Of a stretch of 34,635 nt of DNA, positions 1 through 8,718 are shown piece after piece. A program made the position numbers and the translations under genes. A model generated the notes under the pieces. That model worked only from the letters and a program-made list of their open reading frames with translations. It searched no databases and was not told where the DNA came from. The first letter of the stretch is position 1. Each line of letters opens with the position of its first letter. Source of the stretch: Myxococcota bacterium (lineage in GTDB: Bacteria > Myxococcota_A > Polyangia > Polyangiales > JANWZI01). The stretch spans positions 1 through 34,635 of the forward strand of contig JANWZI010000038.1 in the NCBI GenBank assembly GCA_025054695.1, given 5' to 3'.

Positions 1-56
1 GCCGAGACCGCGTCCGAGCCTGACTCCGCGCCCGGACCCGAGCCAGGGCTCGAAGC
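1..56. repeat. CTCGGN hexamer tract R1 (degenerate, cut by window edge)
   Basis: This is a degenerate tract of NCCGAG-type hexamers on the plus strand (CTCGGN on the minus strand). It lies beyond the 3' end of pabB and is cut by the left edge of the window. It belongs to the same family as eight other tracts here but has diverged further, with several units no longer matching. Its function is unknown. Confidence 0.65.
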
Positions 57-95
57 CGCCGGCCACAGCGGCACGCAGCGTGGATCACGGTGCCA

Positions 96-111
96 GCACG
101 CTGAGGCGTGC
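96..111 (-). terminator. possible hairpin terminator after pabB
   Basis: There is a perfect 6-bp inverted repeat (GCACGC / GCGTGC) with a four-base loop, beginning 13 nt past the pabB stop codon on the minus strand. No T-tract follows, so it is at best a weak or factor-assisted terminator, or an mRNA 3'-end stabiliser. Confidence 0.25.
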
Positions 112-124
112 AGCAGCCTTTCCA

Positions 125-1438
125 TCAGCTCGACAGGGTCGCGAGCGCGTCTAAAAAGACGCGCGCCTTGAGCTCGGTTTCCGCGATTTCCCGATCCGGG
201 TCGCTGTCGAACACGATGCCACCGCCTGCGTGATAGACGAGCTCGTCCCCGAAGCACTGCGCGGTGCGAATCGCGACCGCCAGATGCAGCACGCCGGCAC
301 GCGTCACCATCCCGAGCGCGCCGCAGTAGACGCCACGGGCGACCGGCTCGAGGGCTTCGATGTGCTGGATCGCAGCGCGTTTGGGTGCGCCCGTCACGCT
401 CGCCGGCGGGAACGTGGCGGCCATCACGTCGGCAGCGCGAACCTCGCGCCTCGTCACACACGCGACGGTGGACACCATGTGGCTGAGCCGGGCGTACGGC
501 TCCACCTCGAGGGGCCGTTCGACGCGTACCGTGCCCGTCTCGGCGACTCGGCCCAGATCGTTGCGCGCCATGTCCACGATCATCACGTGCTCGGCGCGCT
601 CCTTAGGGTCGGCGCGCAACTGCTCCGCAATACGCGCGTCGTCCAGCGGACCGGCGCGGGCGACGGTTCCCTTGATCGGGCGCGTCTCCAGGCGACGTCC
701 GGGGCCTTCCCATCGCAGGAAGCACTCCATCGACCGACCGAGCACGACCGGCGGCCCCGCGTCGAGAAAGAACCCCAGCGGCACCGGACTCGCCCGCCGC
801 ATCGTGAGGAACACCGCGAGCGCCTCGCCCTCGAAGCTCGCACGCCAGCAGCGAGCGAGGTTGACCTGGTAGACGTCTCCGCGCGCGATGGCTTCCCGGG
901 CCGCCGCGACCGCGCTGCGGTGCTCGGAGGCCGGCGTCACGTGGAGGGCGTTCGCACGCGCGCGAGGCGGCTCGCCGGGCCGCTCGATCGCGTGATGTAA
1001 GCGCGCGGCGGCGGCCTCGTCGTCCCCGACCACCCACGCGCGCCCGCAGCTGCCGTCCAGCGCCACGACCGCGTCGTAGCGCAGCCAACGCACGACGGGC
1101 CGCGCCCGTTCGCGCCGGAGGCGACGGGGCCCGGGCGCGTCGTGGGACCAGGCCGCGTCATAGGCAATCCAGCCGATCCAGCGTGGGGCGATCGCCGCGA
1201 CGGACGACGGCTCCGCATGAGCACCGTCCACGCCGAGACGGCCGAGCGCATCGAGCCACGGCTCACCGAAGCGAACTTCGAATCGTTCGACCGGATCGCA
1301 GGCAAGGAAGGACCAACGGCCCGCCTCGCTCCGACCATCACCATCGAGCCACGCCAGGCCCGGCCGACCGCGAAGCGCGAGGGCGACGCGCTCGGCATCG
1401 CGTGGACCGACATCGTGAACGACGCTCGGACTGCGCAT
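125..1438 (-). CDS. pabB: aminodeoxychorismate synthase component I (PabB)
   Basis: This protein makes 4-amino-4-deoxychorismate from chorismate and ammonia (usually supplied by PabA), on the way to p-aminobenzoate and folate. It has 437 aa, the usual PabB length. The N-terminal ~160 residues are the poorly conserved part, and the chorismate-binding domain covers about 165-435. Visible motifs are GDVYQVN (187-193), PIKGT (254-258), MIVDMARNDLGRV (286-298) and SVTGAPK (347-353). The lysine in PIKGT is the family marker for PabB; anthranilate synthase TrpE has alanine there, so the call is PabB. The start is the ATG at 1438. It is the last gene of a minus-strand run and lies 69 bp after the MBL hydrolase gene. 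No pabA or pabC is in the window, so the glutaminase partner must be encoded elsewhere. Confidence 0.9.
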   Translation of the reverse strand: MRSPSVVHDVGPRDAERVALALRGRPGLAWLDGDGRSEAGRWSFLACDPVERFEVRFGEPWLDALGRLGVDGAHAEPSSVAAIAPRWIGWIAYDAAWSHDAPGPRRLRRERARPVVRWLRYDAVVALDGSCGRAWVVGDDEAAAARLHHAIERPGEPPRARANALHVTPASEHRSAVAAAREAIARGDVYQVNLARCWRASFEGEALAVFLTMRRASPVPLGFFLDAGPPVVLGRSMECFLRWEGPGRRLETRPIKGTVARAGPLDDARIAEQLRADPKERAEHVMIVDMARNDLGRVAETGTVRVERPLEVEPYARLSHMVSTVACVTRREVRAADVMAATFPPASVTGAPKRAAIQHIEALEPVARGVYCGALGMVTRAGVLHLAVAIRTAQCFGDELVYHAGGGIVFDSDPDREIAETELKARVFLDALATLSS

Positions 1439-1507
1439 GCGTCGTGCCCCGCCTCCCGCTCCGCTCCCCCGTAACCCCTGCCGACCTTTCCCCGTCGAGC
1501 CCGCAGC

Positions 1508-2401
1508 TCACGCCTCGAGCCCGTCGAGACGGCTCCAGGACTCGCCCGCACCGAAGCGCCCCGTCTCGTCGCGCGCGATGCGGCACATCGAGACGTCGGG
1601 ATCGTGCGTGAAGAAGATGCGTCCGCTTCGCTCGAGGAGCGCCTCGAACAGCGCCTGTTTCTCGTCGATGAGCAGCTCCGGAAACCGGTCGTAGCCCATC
1701 GTGATGGGCACGTGCAGCCAGGGGCGCCCCGGCACGAGATCGGCCCCAAACACGACGGGGCCGTCGTCCGAGGGAACCTCGAGGAGGCGCAGACCGGGGG
1801 TGTGCCCATCGCTCCGGTGCAGCCGGTAGCGCGGACCGAGCGTGGGACTGGTGTCGCCTTCGACGATCTCCAGTCGTCCGCTCGCCTCGAGCAACGCCGG
1901 TAGCTCGGCGATGAACGAGGCGCGGTCACGCGGATGGGGGCGGCATGCGCGTTGCCAGGCTTCGGCCCCGACGACGAAGGTGGCGCGTGGAAAGAGCAGC
2001 TCCGGTGGACGGCCCGGTTCCCAGGCCGCGAGCAGTCCACCCGCGTGGTCGAAGTGCAGGTGCGACAGGACCACCACGTCGACGTCCCGATGCGTGCGGC
2101 CCACCGCGCGCAGGCTCTCGAGCAGAACGTGCTCGTTCTCGAGCACGCCGTAGCGGTCGCGCAGCGGCGGCGGGAAGAACGCACCGATGCCCGTCTCGCA
2201 CAGAATGGTGCGCCCACCGGGCTCCTCGACGAGCAAGGCGCGACAGGCGAGGTCGATGCGGTGCCGCTCGTCCGGCGGTGCCCAACGCTCCCAGAGCGCT
2301 CGCGGCGCGTTGCCGAACATCGCTCCGCCGTCGAGGCGCTGCCGGTTGCCCTCGATCGACCACAATCGCACACGGTCCCGTTCCATCGTTTCGACGGACA
2401 T
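1508..2401 (-). CDS. MBL-fold metallo-hydrolase
   Basis: This is a 297-aa metallo-beta-lactamase-fold hydrolase. The zinc-binding set is complete: HLHFDH at 114-119, His200 in SDGHTPG, Asp221 in FGADLVPG and His266 in FTHDPD. The arrangement is like the lactonase/AttM-type hydrolases, but the substrate cannot be read from sequence. The frame stays open far upstream because the hexamer tract and the overlying clp gene contain no stops in it. I chose the ATG at 2401 because conserved sequence begins just after it and the tract ends before it; the ATG at 2386 is an alternative. It follows clp on the same strand across a 179-bp gap that contains tract R2, and precedes pabB. No signal peptide is seen, so it is probably cytoplasmic. 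Confidence 0.85.
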   Translation of the reverse strand: MSVETMERDRVRLWSIEGNRQRLDGGAMFGNAPRALWERWAPPDERHRIDLACRALLVEEPGGRTILCETGIGAFFPPPLRDRYGVLENEHVLLESLRAVGRTHRDVDVVVLSHLHFDHAGGLLAAWEPGRPPELLFPRATFVVGAEAWQRACRPHPRDRASFIAELPALLEASGRLEIVEGDTSPTLGPRYRLHRSDGHTPGLRLLEVPSDDGPVVFGADLVPGRPWLHVPITMGYDRFPELLIDEKQALFEALLERSGRIFFTHDPDVSMCRIARDETGRFGAGESWSRLDGLEA

Positions 2402-2448
2402 GGTCCGCCGCGTGGCCACGGACAAGCCCCCCGCGCCCGACGACGGCA

Positions 2449-2528
2449 CGGGCTCGGCGTCGGGCTCGGATTTGGTCTCGGACTCGGATTCGGGCTCGGG
2501 CTCAGACTCGGAACCGGGCTCGGCCTCG
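2449..2528. repeat. CTCGGN hexamer tract R2
   Basis: About 80 bp of CTCGGN hexamers (N mostly A, G or T) on the plus strand, in the gap between clp (ends 2581) and the MBL gene (starts 2401), both on the minus strand. A transcript from clp to the MBL gene would carry it as NCCGAG units. No frame has a stop within the tract. Confidence 0.85.
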
Positions 2529-2580
2529 CACCCCCACCCGAGGCGAGTCGCCGCGCGCCGACGAGCCGTTGCCGCAGCCG

Positions 2581-5229
2581 TCAGCTCGGGGCCTGCGCCG
2601 GCCGGCCGGGCTGCCGTTCGATGCGGAGTCGCTCGCCGTCCAGTTCGACGCGAACGACGTCTCCAGGCTGCCATCCGCCTTCGAGCAGCGCCTGCGCGAG
2701 CGGATCCTGCAGATGACGTTGAATCGCCCGGCGCAGTGGACGCGCGCCGAACGCGGGATCCCAGCCGAGCTCCACGATGCGATCGCGCGCCGGCGCGCTC
2801 ACCTCGAGCCGCAGTCCGCGGGACGTCAGCAGCTCGGCGAGAGCACGGAGCTGCAGGTCCGCGATGGCGGCGAGGTCCTCGCGCGAAAGACGGCGGAACA
2901 CGACGATCTCGTCGATGCGGTTGAGCAGCTCCGGCCGGAAGTGCCGTCGCAGCTCCTCCTCGACGCGCTCGCGCAGCGCCTCGTGCGGACCGTCGTGCTC
3001 GAGGATCGCCTGGCCGCCCACGTTGCTCGTCATGATCACGACCGTGTCCGCGAAGTGGGCACGCCGCCCACGGCTGTCCGTCAGGCGCCCCTCGTCGAGC
3101 ACCTGCAGCAGAATGTTGAACACGTCCGGGTGCGCCTTTTCCATCTCGTCGAACAGGACCACGCTGTACGGCCGGCGGCGCACCGCTTCGGTCAGAAACC
3201 CGCCCTCGTCGCTGTCGACGTAGCCCGGCGGCGCGCCGAGCAGGCGCGCGACGGTGTGCTTCTCCATGAACTCGCTCATGTCGATGCGCGTCAGCGCCGC
3301 TTCGTCGTCGAACAGCAGCTCGGCGAGCGCACGGGCCAGCTCGGTCTTGCCGACGCCGGTCGGACCCAGAAACAGGAACGAGCCGATGGGCCGCCGCGCG
3401 TCCCGCAGACCGACGCGCCCGCGACGCACCGCACGGCAGACCGCCGAGACTGCCTCGTCTTGCCCGACGACGCGCGCGCGCAGCCGCTCCTCCATGCGCA
3501 GCAGCCGCTCGGCCTCGGACTCGACCATGCGCGTGACCGGAATTCCCGTCCACTCGGCGACGACTTCCGCGACGTCGTCCGCCGTGACCACGTCCCTGAC
3601 GAGCCGCTCGCCGAGCTCTTCGAGTCGTCGCTCCGCGGCACGGATCTGCTCGTCGAGCAGTGCGAGCGTCGTCGCCTGCAGCGCCGAGGCGCGTTGCGCG
3701 TCGCCGGAGGCGCGAGCCTGATCGACCTCGCGTTCGGCGGCAGCCCGCTCCTCCCGCAACCGTCGCAACTCGCGCAGGCGCTCGACCTGGCTCGTCCAGC
3801 GCTCGCGAAGCGCCTCGACGCGCGGTCGGAGCGTCTCGATCTCGGCATGGAGCCGCTCCCGCTCGACGCGGCTACCTTCGTCCACGTCGTCCTCCAGCGC
3901 GCGCCGCTGCACCTCGAGCGCCTCCAGCCGTCGCTGCAGCGCGTCGAGCGAGGCCGGTCCCGCGTCGACCTGCACGCGGACCCGCGCGGCCGCCTCGTCG
4001 ACCAGGTCGAACGCGCTCTTGGGCAACGCCGCCCCCGGCACGTAACGGCGCGCCATCTGCACGGCGGCGACGAGCGCCGGGTCCGCGATGCGCACCCCGT
4101 GGGACGTCTCGAGCCGCGGCGAGACCACGCGAAGCGCCGCGATCGCCCCTTCCACCCCCGGCGGATCGACGGCGATGGGAACCAGTCGCGGCACCAGTGC
4201 CCCGTCCACGTCACGTGCCCGGCGCAGCTCGTCCGGGCTCGCTCGGACGATCACGCGCAGCTCGCCGCGCATTAGCGCGAGCGCCAGCATCTCGACCGCC
4301 CCCGACGGGGCCCGCTCGCCGGCGAGAGCGCCGAGCGACGGGAAGTACAGCAACACCGCACCGCCCGCGTCGCGCACCGCGCCGAGCAGCGCCCGCATGC
4401 GTTCCTCGGCCTCGCCGCGCAGGCGCGCGCCGGCCACCATCGCACCGACGTCGACCGCGACGATGCGCCGATCCACCAGCATCGACGGGACGTCGCGCCG
4501 CGCGATTCGCTGCGCGAGCGCCCGCACCACCGCATCGCGCCCGGTACCCGGCTCGCCGACGAGAAGGGGACTGTTCTCGCTGCGACGCGCCAGGACCTGC
4601 ACGATTCGACGCAACTCCGCGTCCCGTCCGACGACCGGATCGAGGCGCCCCTGCGCGGCGAGCCGCGTGTAGTCGAGCCCCCACTGCTCGAGCGGATCGC
4701 CGCGCGGTCCCGGCGAGCTCGTCGCGGAGCCCGTCGGCGCGAGCACCGGCGAGGACGAGGGAGTCGAACCGGCCGCAGGCGACGAACCGGACGAGGCCGC
4801 CGTCGCCATCAGCTCCCGCAAGACCGGCGCCGACAGACCCACCGCGTCGAGCACCGTCTTGACCGGGCCGCTCGTTTCCTGGGCCGCGGCGAGCGTGAGG
4901 TGACGCACCGAGACGTGTGCACCGTGCTCGCGCGCGGCCTCGCCCTCGGCGCGCGCGAGCAGGTCCAGCAGACGAGGAGACAGGAACGCGACGCCCGAAC
5001 CGGTCCGCCGCAGCTTGCGCAGCTGGGCCTCGGCCTCGACGAGCAGGTCGAACGGATCGATGCCGGCGCGCCGGATGGCCTCTCGCACCGGCCCCGCCAG
5101 CTCGACGAGCCGGTAGAGCAGGTGGAGCGGCTCCACCTCGACGTGCTTGCGCTCGTCCGCGAGCGCCTGCGCCGACGCGATGGACGCGCGCGCGTCGCGC
5201 TCGTACGCCTCGAGCCGCAGGGTGAGCAC
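2581..5229 (-). CDS. Clp/HSP100 AAA+ ATPase with degenerate first ATPase domain
   Basis: 882 aa with ClpA/ClpB layout: Clp N-domain (1-145), Ser/Pro/Gly linker (146-178), AAA+ domain 1 (about 195-400), a coiled-coil middle region (about 425-545, ClpB-like) and AAA+ domain 2 (about 570-880). Domain 2 is intact: Walker A GPTGVGKT (622-629), Walker B VLFDEME (691-697) and pore loop GAPPGYVD (665-672). Domain 1 is not. Its Walker A reads GEPGTGRD (225-232), lacking the catalytic Lys-Thr; the Walker B acidic pair is replaced in LLYFPSLG (293-300); and the pore loop GARLRGE lacks the aromatic residue. Domain 1 probably cannot hydrolyse ATP. The GTG start at 5229 is 7 nt after the DUF1844 stop, so the genes are likely co-transcribed. 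It is probably a specialised ClpB-like paralogue rather than the housekeeping disaggregase. No ClpP-docking IGF/L loop was recognised. Confidence 0.88.
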   Translation of the reverse strand: MLTLRLEAYERDARASIASAQALADERKHVEVEPLHLLYRLVELAGPVREAIRRAGIDPFDLLVEAEAQLRKLRRTGSGVAFLSPRLLDLLARAEGEAAREHGAHVSVRHLTLAAAQETSGPVKTVLDAVGLSAPVLRELMATAASSGSSPAAGSTPSSSPVLAPTGSATSSPGPRGDPLEQWGLDYTRLAAQGRLDPVVGRDAELRRIVQVLARRSENSPLLVGEPGTGRDAVVRALAQRIARRDVPSMLVDRRIVAVDVGAMVAGARLRGEAEERMRALLGAVRDAGGAVLLYFPSLGALAGERAPSGAVEMLALALMRGELRVIVRASPDELRRARDVDGALVPRLVPIAVDPPGVEGAIAALRVVSPRLETSHGVRIADPALVAAVQMARRYVPGAALPKSAFDLVDEAAARVRVQVDAGPASLDALQRRLEALEVQRRALEDDVDEGSRVERERLHAEIETLRPRVEALRERWTSQVERLRELRRLREERAAAEREVDQARASGDAQRASALQATTLALLDEQIRAAERRLEELGERLVRDVVTADDVAEVVAEWTGIPVTRMVESEAERLLRMEERLRARVVGQDEAVSAVCRAVRRGRVGLRDARRPIGSFLFLGPTGVGKTELARALAELLFDDEAALTRIDMSEFMEKHTVARLLGAPPGYVDSDEGGFLTEAVRRRPYSVVLFDEMEKAHPDVFNILLQVLDEGRLTDSRGRRAHFADTVVIMTSNVGGQAILEHDGPHEALRERVEEELRRHFRPELLNRIDEIVVFRRLSREDLAAIADLQLRALAELLTSRGLRLEVSAPARDRIVELGWDPAFGARPLRRAIQRHLQDPLAQALLEGGWQPGDVVRVELDGERLRIERQPGRPAQAPS

Positions 5230-5236
5230 CGCCGCC

Positions 5237-5638
5237 CTAGCCGCGCGATCGCTGCACGAACGCGAGCCGCACTTCGAGCAGCGTCTGCGACAGCACGCGC
5301 TCCTCTTCCCCCGTCAAGTTACCGGCGGTCTTCTGCTCCAACATGGCGAGTAGATCGATGGTCTGTCGCGCCCTCTCCAGATCGACGGGAAACGGGCGTC
5401 CCTCCTCGTCCCGAGCAAGCCCCAGGTGCGCCATCGCGGTCGCGGCGAGCGAGAGCACGAACGAGACGAAGTCGACCGGAGGAAGCGGCGCACGTCCCGC
5501 ATCCGTCTCGGCGCCGTCCGGCCGCACACCGGAGGCCGCAGAGGGCTCCACGCCCTTCGTCTCTCGCGGCGGCTCGTCGGTCGCCCCAGCGCTCGCGCGG
5601 CGGTCGACCACGACGGGGCGGTCGTCGCGGTCACCCAC
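5237..5638 (-). CDS. DUF1844-domain protein
   Basis: 133 aa. The N-terminal ~55 residues are charged and low in complexity. The C-terminal ~75 residues fit the DUF1844 family: DFVSFVLSLAATAMAHLGL, then a segment on eliminating a dimer-like helix (RARQTIDLLAMLEQKTAGNLT) and a final helix. The family is common in Deltaproteobacteria/Myxococcota and has no established function. The start is the GTG at 5638, which overlaps the stop of the upstream 65-aa gene and so suggests translational coupling. The frame is open further upstream to an ATG at 5746, but that would overlap the upstream gene deeply. The Clp gene begins 7 nt after its stop, so DUF1844 and Clp are probably made together. Confidence 0.8.
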   Translation of the reverse strand: MGDRDDRPVVVDRRASAGATDEPPRETKGVEPSAASGVRPDGAETDAGRAPLPPVDFVSFVLSLAATAMAHLGLARDEEGRPFPVDLERARQTIDLLAMLEQKTAGNLTGEEERVLSQTLLEVRLAFVQRSRG

Positions 5639-5828
5639 GATCGTCCTCGCTCCGCCGCTCGGACCCACCGGGCCCCGCGGCGGCGTCGACGACGATGGTC
5701 GCCACATTGTCGGAGCGATCCGGAAGCTCGCGGAGCCAGCGCTCAAGTTCTTTCGGGTCGAGCAGCCCGCGACGCAGGTTGCGTTCCACCACGCGCTTGT
5801 CGACGAGGTACGGCGAGAGTTCGGCCAT
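5631..5828 (-). CDS. small conserved-looking protein, 65 aa
   Basis: A short acidic/basic helical protein beginning MAELSPYLVDKRVVERN and containing a Leu-Asp-Pro-Lys-Glu-Leu segment. It has no signal peptide or membrane helix. I do not recognise the family. The ATG at 5828 is the natural start, because tract R3 lies upstream and keeps the frame open artificially. The next gene (DUF1844) starts inside its last codons, which supports it as a real translated gene at the head of the run to pabB. Confidence 0.65.
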   Translation of the reverse strand: MAELSPYLVDKRVVERNLRRGLLDPKELERWLRELPDRSDNVATIVVDAAAGPGGSERRSEDDRG

Positions 5829-5943
5829 GGTCGTTGCTCCGTGGTTCGGGGCGCCGAGTGTACGCAGCGGCCGACCGGCCGGCCAGACCGTCACGTCGGT
5901 CCGGACGGCGGGATCCCAGTCGCTGCCGCATCGGGTCTTGATG

Positions 5944-6112
5944 TCGGACTCGGACTCGGTTTCGGAGTCGGGATCGGGCTCGGACTCGGACTCGGGCTCG
6001 GACTCGGTCTCCGACTCGGGCTCGGGCTCGGTCTCGGACTCGGACTCGGACTCGGGCTCGGACTCGGACTCGGTCTCCGACTCGCGCTCGGACCCGGTCT
6101 CGGACTCCGAAT
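5944..6112. repeat. CTCGGN hexamer tract R3
   Basis: About 170 bp of CTCGGN hexamers on the plus strand, between the 3' end of the caxA-like gene (6164) and the 65-aa gene (start 5828), both minus strand. The gap of 335 bp holds nothing else that I can recognise. The last base of the unit alternates A, G and T, with occasional CTCCGA and CTCGCG variants. It produces long false ORFs on both strands. Confidence 0.9.
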
Positions 6113-6163
6113 CTCCCTCCGCGTCCCCGACCGAACGGATGCATCCGGTCGGGGTCCCTGCGT

Positions 6164-7132
6164 TCAGCCTCGCGACGCGGCCAACGCGAGAAAGGCGACG
6201 TAGAGCGCCATCAACGCGACCCCCTCCGCCCGCGGAAGACGTCGCGCGGTCCGCAGTGAAACGGCGCCGAGCGCCGTGACGACTCCGAGCGCGACCAGGT
6301 CGAGCCACGAGCGGTGCAGATCGCCCGATACGGGATGTATCGAGGCGGCGCCGCCAAGCACGAGCAGCACGTTGAAGATGTTCGACCCGACGACGTTGCC
6401 GACGGCGATGTCAGAGTGGCGGCGGAGCGCGGCAACCACCGTCGTCGCCAGCTCCGGAAGCGACGTGCCGACGGCGACGATGGTCAGTCCCACGAGCCGC
6501 TCGCTGACACCCAGATCACGCGCGAGCCCGACGGCGCCATCGACGAAGAGCTTGCCCCCGCCAGCCAAGGCACCGAGACCGACTACGACGAGACCGACGA
6601 GACGGACCCGCGACTCGACTTCCGCCTCGGTCGCCGCCGCGACTTCCTGGCGGGCCTCGTCAGCGAGCACGGACTGTTCGCTTACCGTACGCACGAGCTT
6701 CAACGTGAACCACGTGAACGCCACCCCCCCGACCAATAGCACCGCGCCCTCGAGGCGCGAGACCTGGCCATCGAGGAGAAGCAGCGGAAGCGCGACGGTG
6801 GTCGCGACGAGCACGGGTACCTCGCGCCGGCCGAGACCCACGTCCACACGGGGCGGATAGATGACGGCCGCGACGCCGAGGATCAGCGCCAGGTTGGCGA
6901 TGTTCGATCCGACGACGTTGCCGAGCGCGACGTCGGAGCTGCCCTGCAGCGCCGCCACGGTGGTGACGACGAGCTCCGGCGCCGAGGTGCCATAGGCGAC
7001 GACCGTCAGGCCCACGACGATCGCAGGAACCCCGAACGAGCGCGCGATGCCCGCCGCCCCGCGAATGAGCCACTCCGCTCCGAAGTAGAGCAGTAGTCCA
7101 CCGGCGCCGAGCAAGGCGAGGTCGAGCCACAT
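6164..7132 (-). CDS. CaxA/YrbG-type calcium/sodium exchanger
   Basis: 322-aa integral membrane protein of the Ca2+/cation antiporter superfamily, which exchanges Ca2+ for Na+ or K+ across the inner membrane. The two inverted alpha-repeats are obvious: GTSAPELVVTTVAAL followed by GNVVGSNIANLALILG in the first half, and GTSLPELATTVVAAL followed by GNVVGSNIFNVLLVLGG in the second. These hold the ion-binding Glu and Asn residues of the family. About ten hydrophobic helices are visible, with a short cytoplasmic loop in the middle, the usual YrbG size. The ATG at 7132 starts directly at the first helix. It is separated from the downstream minus-strand genes by tract R3 and is probably its own transcription unit. 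Confidence 0.9.
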   Translation of the reverse strand: MWLDLALLGAGGLLLYFGAEWLIRGAAGIARSFGVPAIVVGLTVVAYGTSAPELVVTTVAALQGSSDVALGNVVGSNIANLALILGVAAVIYPPRVDVGLGRREVPVLVATTVALPLLLLDGQVSRLEGAVLLVGGVAFTWFTLKLVRTVSEQSVLADEARQEVAAATEAEVESRVRLVGLVVVGLGALAGGGKLFVDGAVGLARDLGVSERLVGLTIVAVGTSLPELATTVVAALRRHSDIAVGNVVGSNIFNVLLVLGGAASIHPVSGDLHRSWLDLVALGVVTALGAVSLRTARRLPRAEGVALMALYVAFLALAASRG

Positions 7133-7170
7133 GTGCGCCGTCGCGGCGAGCCCCTAGTGCGTGCCCCGCG

Positions 7171-7182
7171 GTCTTGCAAGAC
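7171..7182. promoter_or_regulatory. 12-bp perfect palindrome, possible operator
   Basis: GTCTTGCAAGAC is a perfect 12-bp palindrome 38 bp upstream of the exchanger start, in the 222-bp divergent gap shared with the gene at 7355. It could be a dimeric regulator site. Only one copy was seen. Confidence 0.25.
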
Positions 7183-7354
7183 GTGATTCGAAACGCGGAG
7201 CAATTCGGGCTCCTGTCACCATCTGGGCGACGCAGTACGCGCGGCGTTCCATCGCGAGGGGGCATTGCTGCCGGCAGTCGGCAAACGCCACCGAAAACCA
7301 TGTGATTCCGCGCGACGTTCCGGGGCACTGTGCTTGCCTCGTATACCGGTCGTC

Positions 7355-8718
7355 ATGAACCGTCGCGTCGCATGCTCCATCCTTTTCCTCTTCCTCCTTT
7401 TCGCGTCCGGCTGCGCACCGGTCGAGCTCGGATTGCATCGACACGGCGACACCGGAGACGGAGTCCAGGAAACTTACGCCACCGCGCTCACCATCGAGGA
7501 GCAGTGGTCCGCGGAGGGAGACTGGGTGACCTCCCCTCCGCTCGCGGCGACCGTGACGGGAGCCACGCGCATCAGCGCGATGATCTCGATGCTCGCCGGC
7601 TCGACGATGCCGCCCATCGAAGGGCGTGGCCTCGCCGGCGGTCACGCGGTGACCGACTGGATTCCCCTCCGACCCACCTTCAGCGAGGAAACCCTTCACG
7701 TCGCGATCGCCGACCTCGGCGAGATCGCCGACGCGGCGCAGATCCGACTGCACCGCGAGACGCTCGAGGCGATCGCCTCGGTCCGCTGGAGCGCGGTGCG
7801 ACTGGACGCCCCGGCCGACACGGGCGCCGAGCGCACGGGATGGGACGCGCCCACCGACGAGTCGCGCTCGGCGCTGCGCGCGAGCCTGCGTGGCCTCGGG
7901 ATCGTCACCCGCGCCGAGTGGGGCGCGCGTGACACCGATTGCAGCCCCGCCGAGCACTCCAAGTACCGCATCCGCCGGCCCCCCGCCGGGCGCGAGCTGC
8001 GTTCACTCGTTCGGAGGGCGCTACGGACACCTGGCCTGCTCCGCGAGCTATCAGTGCTGCGACGGGACATGGCGAACGCGATCGGGCGGCTGTGGGGCCT
8101 GCGTCTGCGTCGAAGCAAGTGGTACGCGCGGATGCGCCGGCGCCGGGAGCGGACCCGCCCCGTCGCCCCCCGCGCCGCGCGGGTTGCCGCACGCCGGAAT
8201 CTCGCCGAGCGGCTCGCACATTCCGCGCGGGTCTGGAGAACGGCACGCTGCGCGGAGCGCTCGGCATCTCGACGGAACCGTACGGGACGGTGGTCGTGCA
8301 GGACGGGGTGCAGTGGGTTCGCGGTCGCGTGAGCTGGTTCGGTGGACCGCGCGACACCGGAGTCGGCGCGACCGAGACGGGCGCGATCACGGGGGAACGG
8401 CTGCGCTCGCTCAACGATCCGGTCGACGCCTCGCCCTCGACGATCGCCTCGCGGCCGCACGACTACTACTACGTCGCGATGCGCTGGAACTACTCGCCCA
8501 ACGGACGGACGTGGTGGCGCGACGCGCGAATCCTCGTCCGCAACCCCGCCAACGGCCGCTCGGTGGTCGTGCGCCCGGTCGACTGGGGTCCCCACACGCG
8601 CACCCGGCGCATCATCGACCTGTCGCCGCAGGCCCTGCGCGACCTCGGCATGTCGACGGATGAGGAGGCGCTCGTCGCGTTCGCCACCCCCGGCACACCC
8701 CTCGGAGTCGTGCGATGA
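7355..8718 (+). pseudogene. frame-broken cell-wall-type lipoprotein (PGRP/amidase remnant plus RlpA-like barrel)
   Basis: The ATG at 7355 starts a lipoprotein signal peptide (SILFLFLLFASGC). A ~170-aa domain follows, then TRAEWGARDTDCSPAEHSKYRI, which resembles the start of an N-acetylmuramoyl-alanine amidase (PGRP) domain. The frame then breaks near a six-C run (7979-7984). In the next frame lies a Cys-rich segment (ASYQCCDGTW, GCGACVC), and after a second six-C run (8166-8171) the third frame carries about 150 aa ending in a double-psi barrel-like motif (VVRPVDWGPH, IIDLSPQALRDLG) as in RlpA/expansin proteins. Removing one C at each run would give one continuous chain. Even then the amidase core with its zinc-binding His-His-Thr is missing, so an internal deletion is likely too. 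It is coupled to the next gene by an ATGA overlap. Either a decaying gene or one damaged by homopolymer miscalls. Confidence 0.65.

Noticed and set aside
125..1438. Anthranilate synthase component I (TrpE) instead of PabB
   Set aside because: The PIKGT motif with lysine is the PabB form; TrpE has alanine at this position, and no trp genes are nearby.
2402..3553. N-terminal extension of the MBL hydrolase up to 681 aa
   Set aside because: The extension runs through tract R2 and antiparallel to no gene but in an out-of-frame register of clp; it has no domain and is Arg/Ala-rich.
5944..6112. CRISPR array
   Set aside because: The repeats are contiguous hexamers without unique spacers, and there are no cas genes.
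5631..6308. Long Ser/Glu/Asp- or Leu/Gly-rich open frames over the hexamer tracts (also at 10949-12211, 14005-14574, 16028-16756, 27526-28536, 27578-28081)
   Set aside because: A stop-free hexamer keeps all six frames open, so these frames come from the tracts and from shadows of flanking genes. Only the uvrC frame is kept, because it follows a complete UvrC domain set.
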